DNA of 64,000 nt from a virus. The DNA lies in the IMG/VR virus record IMGVR_UViG_3300022868_000009, positions 124,001 to 188,000 of that record, one strand, 5' to 3'. The notes under the pieces were generated by a model that ran no database searches, was not told the origin of the DNA, and saw only the letters and a list, made by a program, of their open reading frames with translations. Positions 34,664 to 42,219 of the stretch are shown one piece after another. Positions within the stretch are counted from its first letter, which is position 1, and each line of letters starts with the position of its first letter. A program made the position numbers and the translations under genes.

Positions 34664-34745
34664 TCATTTAATATCCTTCTAGGGACATCCTTCGCTTAGT
34701 TCCCGTTCAAGACCTTAAATAGGTAGATGATTGGAGGAAGGTGGG
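34664..34745. other. Unexplained GC-richer structured segment
   Basis: Between converging genes, this 80-nt segment is markedly less AT-rich and holds complementary pieces (CCTTC/GAAGG, GGGA/TCCC, ACCT/AGGT). No tRNA, riboswitch or terminator could be fitted. Confidence 0.4.
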
Positions 34746-34946
34746 TTACTGAATGTTCGAGTCATTCGTGTCTAATCTTTTCATTAAATCCTTAATTAAT
34801 TTTTCAATTATTTTAATAGAATTTTGTAAATAAATACATTCAACACATCTTTTCGACATACCATGACTGGTCATGAGATCTGTTCTAATACTTTCTAAAA
34901 GTTTTTTACTATTATTTAATTTACTAATTATTTCAGTTTTTTCCAT
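34746..34946 (-). CDS. Small helical protein with CxxC
   Basis: 66 aa: two helices around SKRCVECIYLQN. No family recognised. It stands alone on the minus strand and ends at the GC-richer segment. Confidence 0.5.
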   Translation of the reverse strand: MEKTEIISKLNNSKKLLESIRTDLMTSHGMSKRCVECIYLQNSIKIIEKLIKDLMKRLDTNDSNIQ

Positions 34947-35043
34947 AATTGAATATAACCATTAATATCTAAAATAAAAAATAAACAAAATTTTTATTTA
35001 AACATATAAAATGATGTAAAACTAAAAAACAATAAACAAAAAA

Positions 35044-36111
35044 TTGATTAGTTACTTCGGAGGAAAAGCAAAAATGGGTGAGTGGATATATCCATTTATT
35101 CCAAAAAACATTAAAACATACGTAGAACCTTTTTCAGGTGCTTTTTGGATTTATTTTAATACAAAAAATGATTTCACACATTGTGATAAAGTTGTATATA
35201 ACGATATTAACAAATATATGTTAAATCTTATGTATTGTGCTAAAGATCATCAAAAATTACTTGCAAAAATTGAAAGTGAGTTAAAACCAGGTGGATTTTT
35301 ATACAATCCACACAAATTTAAAACACCAGAATATAAACAAGTTTATAAAGATTTGTATTATGAATATAAACATTGTAGAGATAAAAATAAATTCTTAGAA
35401 GATCCTATTTTTGAAATAGGTGACTATGATGCAGCAGTTAAATATGCATTTTTAATAACTTCAGCGTTTAATGGTTGTTTTCCTAAAGCTGCAGGTTTTT
35501 CAGGTATTGCAACCAATGGAAAATATAAATTACAAACATTTATTAATAAACTAAATAAAAAAGCAATTCAAGAAAAACTTGAAAGTATCACAGACTTTGA
35601 ATTATTTGATTTTGAAGATTTAATTAAAAAATATGATAGTGAAGAAACTTACTTCTATTTAGATCCACCTTATTTCGATCCAAAAGGTAAAAGACTTGAT
35701 TGGTATGGTGTTAAAGATGATAGTATGTTTGGTGTTGGTGGTCATGAAAGATTAGCTAATTTATTACAAAATACTAAAGCAAAATGGTCTCTATCTTACT
35801 ATAATTATCCACAATTAGAAAAATGGTATCCAAATACAAAATACAATTGGGAATCTAAAGATTTCTTTAGAAGTTCTGCTTCTTTTTCAGACAACAAAGA
35901 TGTGAAAGGAACTGAAATATTGATAATGAATTATAACTTTGAAGAGGAAGAGTATAAAAATAAGATGAAAAAATCTATACCTACAATAAAAGAAAAATTT
36001 AAAGATTGTACTGAAGAAGAATTTCCAAATAGAGAAAACGATAAAATATTACTCAACAAATTAAAAGATATTGGTGATAAAATGAACGAAAACGATGACT
36101 TCTGGAACTAA
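35044..36111 (+). CDS. D12-class DNA adenine-N6 methyltransferase (Dam-like)
   Basis: 355 aa, starting at TTG (no ATG fits). MISYFGGKAKMGEWIYPFIP and YVEPFSGAFWIYF form the SAM-binding FGGK/EPFxGxG block, and YFYLDPPYFDP is catalytic motif IV (DPPY). It transfers methyl groups to adenine N6, presumably protecting phage DNA or controlling expression. Last residues NDDFWN resemble the polymerase and RNase H tails. Overlaps the Nudix gene by 17 nt. Confidence 0.88.
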   Translation: MISYFGGKAKMGEWIYPFIPKNIKTYVEPFSGAFWIYFNTKNDFTHCDKVVYNDINKYMLNLMYCAKDHQKLLAKIESELKPGGFLYNPHKFKTPEYKQVYKDLYYEYKHCRDKNKFLEDPIFEIGDYDAAVKYAFLITSAFNGCFPKAAGFSGIATNGKYKLQTFINKLNKKAIQEKLESITDFELFDFEDLIKKYDSEETYFYLDPPYFDPKGKRLDWYGVKDDSMFGVGGHERLANLLQNTKAKWSLSYYNYPQLEKWYPNTKYNWESKDFFRSSASFSDNKDVKGTEILIMNYNFEEEEYKNKMKKSIPTIKEKFKDCTEEEFPNRENDKILLNKLKDIGDKMNENDDFWN

Positions 36112-36535
36112 TATTTATAAATCAGCTGGTTTAGCTTTAATTAAAGATAATAAATTATTATTAGGACATCCCGCTAATAGTAAAAGACAAAATTTTTATA
36201 GCATTCCAAAAGGACAAATACACGAAGGAGAATCTAAAATTGATGCTGCAATTCGTGAAACTAAAGAAGAAATCGGAATAGATATACCAATATCTATGAT
36301 AAATACTGAACCAGAATATAAAATAGAATATAAAAATAAAAAAGGCGAACATTATAAAACAGTATATTATTATATTGTATATTTACCAAATAATTTTATA
36401 AGTGATATTATATCCATAGAACAATTACAACCAGAAGAAATAGATTATGCTGAATTCTTAACACATAAAGAAGCAGAATCTAAAATATTCTGGAGATTTA
36501 AACCAATTTTAAAACATATTGAAAATGAAATTTGA
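36095..36535 (+). CDS. Nudix hydrolase
   Basis: 146 aa. Complete Nudix box at about 40-62: G-x5-E-x7-RETKEEIGI. N-terminal SAGLALIKDNKLLLGHP and FYSIPKG are typical of the small diadenosine/nucleotide-hydrolysing Nudix proteins. It overlaps the methyltransferase by 17 nt in another frame, so coupling is likely. Substrate not deducible. Confidence 0.88.
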   Translation: MTSGTNIYKSAGLALIKDNKLLLGHPANSKRQNFYSIPKGQIHEGESKIDAAIRETKEEIGIDIPISMINTEPEYKIEYKNKKGEHYKTVYYYIVYLPNNFISDIISIEQLQPEEIDYAEFLTHKEAESKIFWRFKPILKHIENEI

Positions 36536-36768
36536 TTTCATTCTTCGATAAATGCAATGTCTGCATTATGTGAAAAAACTCTTTTTCTAAATTTTATTAC
36601 GAAAAAAGAGATAAAGTTTATAAAACACAAAAATTACCTATAACATCAAAATTATCAAAATTTACCACATTTGATTTAAATTCAATATTAGAAAGATCTA
36701 AGGAAATTTCTAAATATGGTATTAAAGAATGGTTAATTGGTGATCAACTTGATAACATCATATTATAA
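36525..36768 (+). pseudogene. Decayed small zinc-binding gene with in-frame TGA
   Basis: ATG 36525 (in an overlap with the Nudix stop) opens MKFDFILR then TAA, but the +1 frame is coding-like: FFDKCNVCIM-TGA-KNSFSKFYYEKRDKVYK ... ending at TAA 36768. It needs one frameshift and one TGA suppression, so it is probably a broken gene. Its 3' end overlaps the end of the converging endonuclease gene. Confidence 0.45.
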
Positions 36769-37681
36769 AGAATGATTCTAATATTTGTATAACATTTTCA
36801 TCATAACGTATTCTTATCAAATCGATATTGTTTTCTTTACAATATCGATTTTTTATTTCGTCATTGTTTTGTGTTTCTTTTAATTTTTTCCAAATTTTAT
36901 TTTCTCTAAAATGTTGTTCACCATCATATTCAATACACAAATTATGTTTTGGTAAATAAAAATCAAAAGGTAATGGTAACTTATTTCTACAATCTTTAAA
37001 TCTAAATTGAATTTCAAAGTCAATATTTCTATCTGATAGATAATTTCTTATTTGTGTTTCACCATGAGACATTCTACATATTGGACAACCTTTACCAGAT
37101 AGGTGGTTGTTCGGTGTTTGATTAAATGTACCATGTTTATCACATATAATTTCAACTTTTGAAATTGCATTTACATATTTAACATCACAATAATCATACA
37201 TATCACCGTGTTTTAATTTTGATTTTTTAATAAATTCTTTCGTATTAGATCTATATGTACCATCACACTTTGGACATCCAGAAACATAATGAGATCTTGG
37301 TTCTTGTTCAAAAACACCGTGTTCTGGACACACAATTTTAACCTTGGTTTTATTATTTTCATATTCAACTAAATCATAAATATATTTATCACCGTGTTTT
37401 AATTTTGATTTTCTAATAAAATCATCGTTTTTAAGAGAAAACAATTCGTTTTTATGTTCTGATGAACATTTTGTACAACCACCACCTCTCATATGGACAT
37501 CTGGTCTTTGTTTAAAAATTCCATGTTTATTGCAAATGATATTAACACATAAACTATTTTTAATATAATTCACTAAAGAATAATCATATCTAAGTCCATG
37601 TTTTTTGATAGATTTTTCAACAAAAATCATAGTATTATACTTTACAGGCATATTTTTAATAATTTTTAAGTAATGATTCAA
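36758..37681 (-). CDS. Homing-type endonuclease with three zinc-knuckle repeats
   Basis: 307 aa. Three repeats (IKKHG..YDYS...CNKHGIFKQRPDVH; KSKLKHGDKYIYD...; KSKLKHGDMYDYC...) each ending in a CxxC pair, as in the fragment at 1-400, then a Vsr-like PD-(D/E)XK domain: LPLPFDFYLPKHNLCIEYDG with EQHF and IDLIRIRYDE. Known relatives are phage DUF723-type homing nucleases. Free-standing; no split gene flanks it. Confidence 0.8.
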   Translation of the reverse strand: MNHYLKIIKNMPVKYNTMIFVEKSIKKHGLRYDYSLVNYIKNSLCVNIICNKHGIFKQRPDVHMRGGGCTKCSSEHKNELFSLKNDDFIRKSKLKHGDKYIYDLVEYENNKTKVKIVCPEHGVFEQEPRSHYVSGCPKCDGTYRSNTKEFIKKSKLKHGDMYDYCDVKYVNAISKVEIICDKHGTFNQTPNNHLSGKGCPICRMSHGETQIRNYLSDRNIDFEIQFRFKDCRNKLPLPFDFYLPKHNLCIEYDGEQHFRENKIWKKLKETQNNDEIKNRYCKENNIDLIRIRYDENVIQILESFFII

Positions 37682-37718
37682 ACATTATCTAATATATTTT
37701 ATATATAAAAGTAAAAAT

Positions 37719-38822
37719 ATGAAATTTGATTTTGACGACATTTTAATACAACCATCTACAATAACTGACATAGTAAGTAGAGATAATATTCCCGTATATG
37801 ATGAAAATGGTATGTTACCATTATTCACAGCACCAATGGACACGGTAGTGAATTTAACAAATTATAAAATATTTTTAGAAAATGGTATACGTGTTGTTTT
37901 ACCAAGGACAATAAATGATATTTATGATTTGCCTTATGATGAAAATTCAGAATATTTATGGTTTTCTTATGGTTTAAATGATATTGATAATTTATTTTTA
38001 TCTGATATAACTGGCACGAAAGTTGATTCAAGATCATATCTTATCCAAGATTATTTGAAAAATAATAGATTATTTATTTTAATTGACATAGCTAATGCTC
38101 ATATGACCAAATTACACAACCAAATCAAATCATTAAAAGATAAATATAATGATATGTTAGAAATAATGGTTGGTAATATAGCAAATCCAGAAACTTACAA
38201 AATATTATCTGATTTAGGTGTCTGGGGAGTTAGATGTACTATAGGAAACGGTTCAGGTTGCCTTACAACAGAAAAACTAGGTTTAGGTTACCCATCAGCA
38301 TCTTTAATAAATGAATGTTATGACATATCACTAACATTAAATAAACCGGCTAATATTATAATGGATGGTGGTTTAAAAGAAGATCGAGATTTTATTAAAA
38401 GTTTTGCACTAGGTGCAGATTTCTGTATGAGTGGTGGAGTCTTCAACAAAGCATTAGAAAGTTGTGCTGATACATACACACAAAATGTTAAACATGACTG
38501 GGGAACAGAACCTGGATCTTTAATTGATCAATATCATGAAGATACAGTTAAAATGTTTAAAAATGGTACAAAATTCTTTAAAAAATTTAGAGGAATGAGT
38601 ACTAAAGAAGTTCAAAAATCTTTAGGAAATAAAGTATTGAAAACATCCGAGGGTATAACTAAAATGAACCCTGTAGAATATACATTAGAAGGCTGGGTAG
38701 ATAACTTTAAACATTATTTAAGTTCTGCTATGTCATATACAAATAGTAATAATTTACAAGAATTTAAAGGTGTTAAATATAACATGATTACTCAAAACTC
38801 ATTTAAAAGATATAATAAATAA
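37719..38822 (+). CDS. IMP dehydrogenase / GMP reductase family enzyme
   Basis: 367 aa, close to GMP reductase (about 347) and without CBS domains. Motifs: FDDILIQPS, FTAPMDTV, VGNIANPETYKIL, GVRCTIGNGSGCLTTEKLG (catalytic Cys), MDGGLKEDRDF, GADFCMSGG and KFRGMSTKEVQ. IMPDH makes XMP for guanine nucleotide synthesis; GMP reductase runs GMP to IMP. The C-terminal TLEGWVDNFKHYLSSAMSY helix favours neither clearly. It would adjust purine pools. TATATATAAAAG lies just upstream. Confidence 0.85.
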   Translation: MKFDFDDILIQPSTITDIVSRDNIPVYDENGMLPLFTAPMDTVVNLTNYKIFLENGIRVVLPRTINDIYDLPYDENSEYLWFSYGLNDIDNLFLSDITGTKVDSRSYLIQDYLKNNRLFILIDIANAHMTKLHNQIKSLKDKYNDMLEIMVGNIANPETYKILSDLGVWGVRCTIGNGSGCLTTEKLGLGYPSASLINECYDISLTLNKPANIIMDGGLKEDRDFIKSFALGADFCMSGGVFNKALESCADTYTQNVKHDWGTEPGSLIDQYHEDTVKMFKNGTKFFKKFRGMSTKEVQKSLGNKVLKTSEGITKMNPVEYTLEGWVDNFKHYLSSAMSYTNSNNLQEFKGVKYNMITQNSFKRYNK

Positions 38823-38936
38823 TATGATTAAACCAGGTGATATAGTAACGAAGTAAAAAATGGAAATTTTAAAGAATTTTTTATTTAATAGTATTTTATT
38901 AAATTTATAAGAATTTTTATCGAAAAACAGAGAAAC

Positions 38937-39446
38937 ATGAAAAACAGAGAAATCGAAAGAAAATGGTTAATAAATAAAAAAGATTTACCAGAACTAACAA
39001 AAATGCCTTATATTAATATAACACAAGGTTATATGAAAAGTGATGGTGAGCTTACAATAAGATTGAGACAATCTCTTTATATGAGATATTCAAATGATTT
39101 AATTGGTGAAGAATATACAATGACAATAAAAGGCGCTGGACTAAAAGATAGAGAAGAAAGAGAATCTGTTATTTGGAAGCCTCAATTTTCTACATTTTGG
39201 CCACTATGTCGAGAATACACAATACACAAACATAGATATGAATATACTGGCGTAAATAATAATATAATACAAATAGACATATTTAAAAATGAATTTAAAG
39301 ATCTTTATATGTTAGAAATAGAATTCAACACATTAAAAGAATGTGATGAATATGTATCAGAAGATTGGTTTGGTAAAGAAGTAACAGAAGACTTCAAATA
39401 TTCAAACTTTTATATGGCAGTAAACAAAAAACCTATTTTAATATAA
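38937..39446 (+). CDS. CYTH-domain protein (triphosphate tunnel enzyme)
   Basis: 169 aa. EIERKWLI (ExExK) near the N-terminus, ITQGYM, LTIRLRQ, YTMTIKGAG and a late IQIDIF / LEIEFN are the paired acidic/basic strands of the CYTH tunnel fold, which hydrolyses triphosphates such as PPPi or ThTP. Catalytic residues appear complete. Substrate in a phage is unknown. Confidence 0.85.
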   Translation: MKNREIERKWLINKKDLPELTKMPYINITQGYMKSDGELTIRLRQSLYMRYSNDLIGEEYTMTIKGAGLKDREERESVIWKPQFSTFWPLCREYTIHKHRYEYTGVNNNIIQIDIFKNEFKDLYMLEIEFNTLKECDEYVSEDWFGKEVTEDFKYSNFYMAVNKKPILI

Positions 39447-39460
39447 TTAATATACTTTTT

Positions 39461-39805
39461 ATGATTAAAAATTTTAAAATGTTTGATAATATTGATAAAT
39501 TCACAGAAATTATCAAATCAGAAATTAAATTAAGTGAAGAAAAATTCAAACTTAAAATTGAACCAGAAGATCAAGAAAAAGAAATAGATATTATAATTAA
39601 AACTTTTGGTGAATATGATTTCAGTAATGGTATTTCAAGTGAAATATATCAAAAATTGTTTAATGAAATAGTTACAAAAGTAAATAAATTATTAGATAAA
39701 CAATTAAATTATTATTTTTGCAATACTCCTGAAGGAGAAACAAAAACTAGGTATAATTGTCATTTACACAGTGTAATATTTAGATTATTTATCTTGCTTC
39801 AATAA
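39461..39805 (+). CDS. Hypothetical protein, MIKNFKMFDN N-terminus
   Basis: 114 aa, helical and acidic. Starts MIKNFKMFDNIDKF, loosely like the shared leader, 14 nt after the CYTH gene. No family recognised. Confidence 0.52.
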   Translation: MIKNFKMFDNIDKFTEIIKSEIKLSEEKFKLKIEPEDQEKEIDIIIKTFGEYDFSNGISSEIYQKLFNEIVTKVNKLLDKQLNYYFCNTPEGETKTRYNCHLHSVIFRLFILLQ

Positions 39806-39814
39806 AATTAAAAA

Positions 39815-40081
39815 TTAAAAATCTCGTTCATATCTCCTAATTTTTTCTTTCCCAATTCTAATATCAAACTCTTTAAGAAATGAATTTGGTATTTTAATGT
39901 CATACTCTTCAAAATTTTTAAGTATCTCTAATCTCGTAAAATCACACTCTGAAATTCCTATACTCCACTCTTTTACCCAAAGTCCCCAACTCTTTTTACT
40001 TTTAATAACTCCATTTAATATGTTTGGATGTTTAGTATAAATTGGTTTATCTTTATATAAACCATTATCAAATTCTTTCAT
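39815..40081 (-). CDS. Hypothetical protein (start uncertain)
   Basis: 88 aa from ATG 40081. The frame remains open for 70 codons upstream (to 40291) and reads protein-like (GTYNPEIIFDINGKNCKIC just before the Met), giving a CxxC directly before the Met, but has no ATG, GTG or TTG. The gene may therefore be N-terminally damaged. No family recognised. Confidence 0.48.
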   Translation of the reverse strand: MKEFDNGLYKDKPIYTKHPNILNGVIKSKKSWGLWVKEWSIGISECDFTRLEILKNFEEYDIKIPNSFLKEFDIRIGKEKIRRYERDF

Positions 40082-40291
40082 ACAGATTTTACAATTTTTA
40101 CCATTAATATCAAATATAATTTCAGGATTATACGTTCCAGAAAAGGAAAGTATATTGCATCGGTAAGATTTAAGAAAGAAACAAAATATTTCATTAAAAC
40201 TATTTGAATGTTTTTGTTTCTTCTTATTTTTTCTTGTTAGGCCTTTCTTATAAAGACCATCATTGCTTCCAGCATTTTCATAATCTTTTAT
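40082..40291 (-). other. Open frame without start codon upstream of 39815-40081
   Basis: In frame with the downstream gene and free of stops, encoding NDGLYKKGLTRKNKKKQKHS and a Cys pair. Best read as the 5' part of a gene that has lost its start. Confidence 0.4.
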
Positions 40292-40297
40292 TTATTT

Positions 40298-40528
40298 TTA
40301 GGTTGATATTTCAAACGTAGACCATGAAATTTTTCCAACATTTGAATATAAATTGTCTAATTTTTCAGCAAAATATTCAAACCATTGTTTATCTTCTTTT
40401 GTTAAAGTATATCCATTTTCTAATTTACTTTTATAATCTTTAATAACATTTAAGTCATTAAGAAATAAATAAAATGTTTCAGAATCAAGATTTTCTACTA
40501 TTTTATTAATATTATCTAAATCTTTCAT
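40298..40528 (-). CDS. Hypothetical helical protein
   Basis: 76 aa, helical (NKIVENLDSETFYLFLNDLN). The ATG lies 1 nt from the 3' end of tRNA-Ala, so it is probably co-transcribed with the tRNA cluster. No family recognised. Confidence 0.5.
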   Translation of the reverse strand: MKDLDNINKIVENLDSETFYLFLNDLNVIKDYKSKLENGYTLTKEDKQWFEYFAEKLDNLYSNVGKISWSTFEIST

Positions 40529-40529
40529 G

Positions 40530-40601
40530 TGGAGCCTACGGGAATCGAACCCGTGTCTTCTGAGTGCAAGTCAGAAATAATAGCCTCTATACGAAGGTCC
40601 C
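40530..40601 (-). tRNA. tRNA-Ala (UGC)
   Basis: Anticodon arm TCTGA-CTTGCAC-TCAGA gives UGC. Acceptor GGGACCT/AGGCTCC includes G3-U70, the alanine identity element, with one A-C mismatch. T-arm ACGGG-TTCGATT-CCCGT. D-arm weak. Confidence 0.85.
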
Positions 40602-40608
40602 ATTTTTG

Positions 40609-40682
40609 TACTCCCGATTGGACTCGAACCAACAACTTCTGCCATGTAACGGCAGCACTCTACGCAATTGAGCTACAGGAGC
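40609..40682 (-). tRNA. tRNA-Val (UAC)
   Basis: Acceptor GCTCCTG/CGGGAGT, anticodon arm CTGCC-GTTACAT-GGCAG, T-arm TTGGTTCGAGTCCAA. Discriminator A. Confidence 0.92.
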
Positions 40683-40687
40683 GTTTG

Positions 40688-40761
40688 TAGTCTCGATGAG
40701 ATTCGAACTCATGACCTCTTGCACGTCAAGCAAACACTCTAACCAACTGAGCTACGAAACT
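40688..40761 (-). tRNA. tRNA-Val (GAC)
   Basis: Acceptor AGTTTCG/CGAGACT, D-arm GCTC/GAGT, anticodon arm TTTGC-TTGACGT-GCAAG, T-arm ATGAG-TTCGAAT-CTCAT. Second valine isoacceptor in the cluster. Confidence 0.9.
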
Positions 40762-40765
40762 ATAG

Positions 40766-40836
40766 TACTCTCGAAGGGACTCGAACCCCCACTAAGGGTT
40801 TAGAAGACCCTTGTGCATCCATTACACCACGAAAGC
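40766..40836 (-). tRNA. tRNA-Arg (UCU)
   Basis: Acceptor GCTTTCG/CGAGAGT, anticodon arm AGGGT-CTTCTAA-ACCCT (UCU, reading AGA/AGG), T-arm GGGGGTTCGAGTCCCTT. Its 5' end lies 1 nt from the HNH gene stop. Confidence 0.92.
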
Positions 40837-40837
40837 A

Positions 40838-41530
40838 TTAACACATTTTCAATTTTTTAATTATATCACTAATAGTGCCTTTTGAAGCACAAAAATATTC
40901 AGCAATTTTAACTTGTTTAATATTTTGATTAAAATACATATCATAAACTTTTTCTCTATCAATTTTTGGTTGTTTATATTTCAAATTATTAGATTTTTCT
41001 ATAATTTCATCAAGATTTTCGTAGAAAAATTTTGAATCTGTATGTTTTATTGTGTGACAATTTCTACATATTATTTTACATTTATCTAATTCATTTTGTA
41101 CTTTTTCACTCAAATCTTTTATACTATCAAATCTACTAGTTATATCACTTAAAATAAAATCCTTATTTCTTTCATGATGAAAATTTAATGACGAATTACA
41201 TTTATTATATCCACATATATAACATTTATCATCACCTAAATATTTTAAATAAATGTGTTTGTTGTGTCTCTTATTAGAAACTTTGCCAATTTTTTCATGT
41301 AATTCTTGATGACAATTTTGACAATATAATTCACACTTTTTTAACTCTTTCTCTATTATATTCCAGCTATAATTTCTTAAAACATTTAATGATTCTTTTT
41401 TATCATCTATATGATGAAAACACAATTTTAATATATTATCTTCACCACACATTTTACAAGAACCACCAAGTAATTTAACTGCTTTGTACTTTTTAGCAAA
41501 AACTAATATTTTTGTTGATAATTTTTTCAT
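40838..41530 (-). CDS. HNH homing endonuclease inside the tRNA cluster
   Basis: About 230 aa from ATG 41530 (MKKLSTKILVF). An alternative in-frame ATG at 41575 lies in the other arm of a palindrome, beyond the promoter box, and is rejected. Two HNH-like units: CKMCGED..LCFHHIDDKKE..CQNCHQELH and CYICGYN..LNFHHERNKDF..CRNCHTIKH. C-terminal DREKVYDMYFNQNIKQVKIA is a helix-turn-helix. It splits the tRNA array between tRNA-Gly and tRNA-Arg. Confidence 0.82.
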   Translation of the reverse strand: MKKLSTKILVFAKKYKAVKLLGGSCKMCGEDNILKLCFHHIDDKKESLNVLRNYSWNIIEKELKKCELYCQNCHQELHEKIGKVSNKRHNKHIYLKYLGDDKCYICGYNKCNSSLNFHHERNKDFILSDITSRFDSIKDLSEKVQNELDKCKIICRNCHTIKHTDSKFFYENLDEIIEKSNNLKYKQPKIDREKVYDMYFNQNIKQVKIAEYFCASKGTISDIIKKLKMC

Positions 41531-41578
41531 GTTCGAGGTTTTAATTTTATATATTAAAATTAAAACCTCGAACATGAA
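41526..41578. repeat. 53-bp palindrome with central promoter box
   Basis: 24-bp perfectly complementary arms around TATAT, running from the HNH start codon to 6 nt from tRNA-Gly. The centre holds a TTAATATATA box (41548-41557, minus strand). It may terminate or process the tRNA transcript and sequester the nuclease start. Confidence 0.9.
41548..41557 (-). promoter_or_regulatory. TTAATATATA box inside palindrome
   Basis: Exact box, 17 nt before the HNH ATG 41530. Confidence 0.45.
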
Positions 41579-41583
41579 ATTTG

Positions 41584-41657
41584 AGCGAATGAACGGATTC
41601 GAACCGTCACCTCAACTTTGGAAGAGTTATATGCTAACCATTAAACACCACATTCGC
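41584..41657 (-). tRNA. tRNA-Gly (UCC)
   Basis: Acceptor GCGAATG/CATTCGC, anticodon arm TAACT-CTTCCAA-AGTTG, T-arm ACGG-TTCGAAT-CCGT, discriminator U73 as usual for glycine. Confidence 0.9.
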
Positions 41658-41667
41658 TTATTTCTTG

Positions 41668-41740
41668 ATCCCCCTGTCGGAATCGAGCCGACTTCCCCGA
41701 TTTACAAGACCGGACATAATCCATTAAATGCTTAGGAGGA
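41668..41740 (-). tRNA. tRNA-Thr (UGU)
   Basis: Acceptor TCCTCCT/AGGGGGA, D-stem GCAT/ATGT, anticodon arm CCGGT-CTTGTAA-ATCGG, T-arm GTCGG-CTCGATT-CCGAC. Discriminator U. Confidence 0.88.
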
Positions 41741-41748
41741 ATATATAG

Positions 41749-41828
41749 AACCCCAAGTGGGACTCGAACCCACATTTTCAATTCCAATTACCGATAACTG
41801 TTTCGAAGACAGAACGGATTACTGAGGT
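41749..41828 (-). tRNA. Aberrant tRNA-like gene, anticodon UCG, no D-arm visible
   Basis: Acceptor ACCTCAG/TTGGGGT and T-arm GTGGG-TTCGAGT-CCCAC are sound. The anticodon loop CTTCGAA on a CTGT/ACAG stem would read UCG (Arg). Only about ten nt lie between acceptor and anticodon stem, so there is no D-arm, and 20-odd nt separate anticodon and T-arms. Either a degenerate tRNA or an unusual fold. Confidence 0.55.
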
Positions 41829-41837
41829 ATTTATTTG

Positions 41838-41911
41838 TATAAGCGGTGAGAGTCGAACTCACAATAATCCTCAGTCCAAGTGAGGCAACCACGCCAATGG
41901 ATCGCGCCTAT
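41838..41911 (-). tRNA. tRNA-Pro (UGG)
   Basis: Acceptor ATAGGCG/CGCTTAT, anticodon arm CCTCA-CTTGGAC-TGAGG, T-arm GTGAG-TTCGACT-CTCAC. First tRNA of the minus-strand array. Confidence 0.9.
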
Positions 41912-41952
41912 ATTATTACAAAAAATCAAAGAACTTACTCCAGAAAACAAAA

Positions 41953-41988
41953 AACCTCAACCAATGGTTTGAAACACTGGTCGAGGTT
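41953..41988 (-). terminator. Terminator downstream of the 28-aa ORF
   Basis: On the minus strand AACCTCGACCAGTG / CATTGGTTGAGGTT with G-U pairs, then T6. It separates the small ORF from the tRNA array. Confidence 0.8.
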
Positions 41989-42013
41989 GTGGTTTGATAT
42001 ATGGAGGATTAAA

Positions 42014-42100
42014 TTACAAATCCTCAAACTCTAACAGTGTAGGTATAACGGTGCCGGCCACGGGTCTCGTCGGAGTCCCTGTGCGTACTACTACTGCCAT
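42014..42100 (-). CDS. 28-residue small protein, GC-richer than surroundings
   Basis: ATG 42100 to TAA: MAVVVRTGTPTRPVAGTVIP plus LLEFEDL. Local base composition is near balanced, in sharp contrast to the AT-rich surroundings, and CAATATATAA lies upstream with a strong terminator just downstream. That makes a real short gene plausible. No family recognised. Confidence 0.5.
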   Translation of the reverse strand: MAVVVRTGTPTRPVAGTVIPTLLEFEDL

Positions 42101-42219
42101 TATGTTAAAGTTTAAATTCATTTTTATATCAATTTTTTCGTATTATTATATATTGACCGTAAAAAGTCAAATTTTTCTATTTTTATATTTATCACAAAAG
42201 TAGTTAAAAGTTTTTAAAA

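Noticed and set aside
36525-36768. TGA read as tryptophan
   Set aside because: TGA is used as a normal stop in many overlapping gene junctions (e.g. 2253, 11655, 36535), so recoding is unlikely.
38823-38936. ORF MIKPGDIVTK followed by TAA
   Set aside because: Ten codons only; the next frame suggests a one-base lesion in a very short gene but there is too little to support a call.
41484-42203. Plus-strand ORFs across the tRNA array
   Set aside because: They read through tRNA genes in antisense and the palindrome; frames are incidental.
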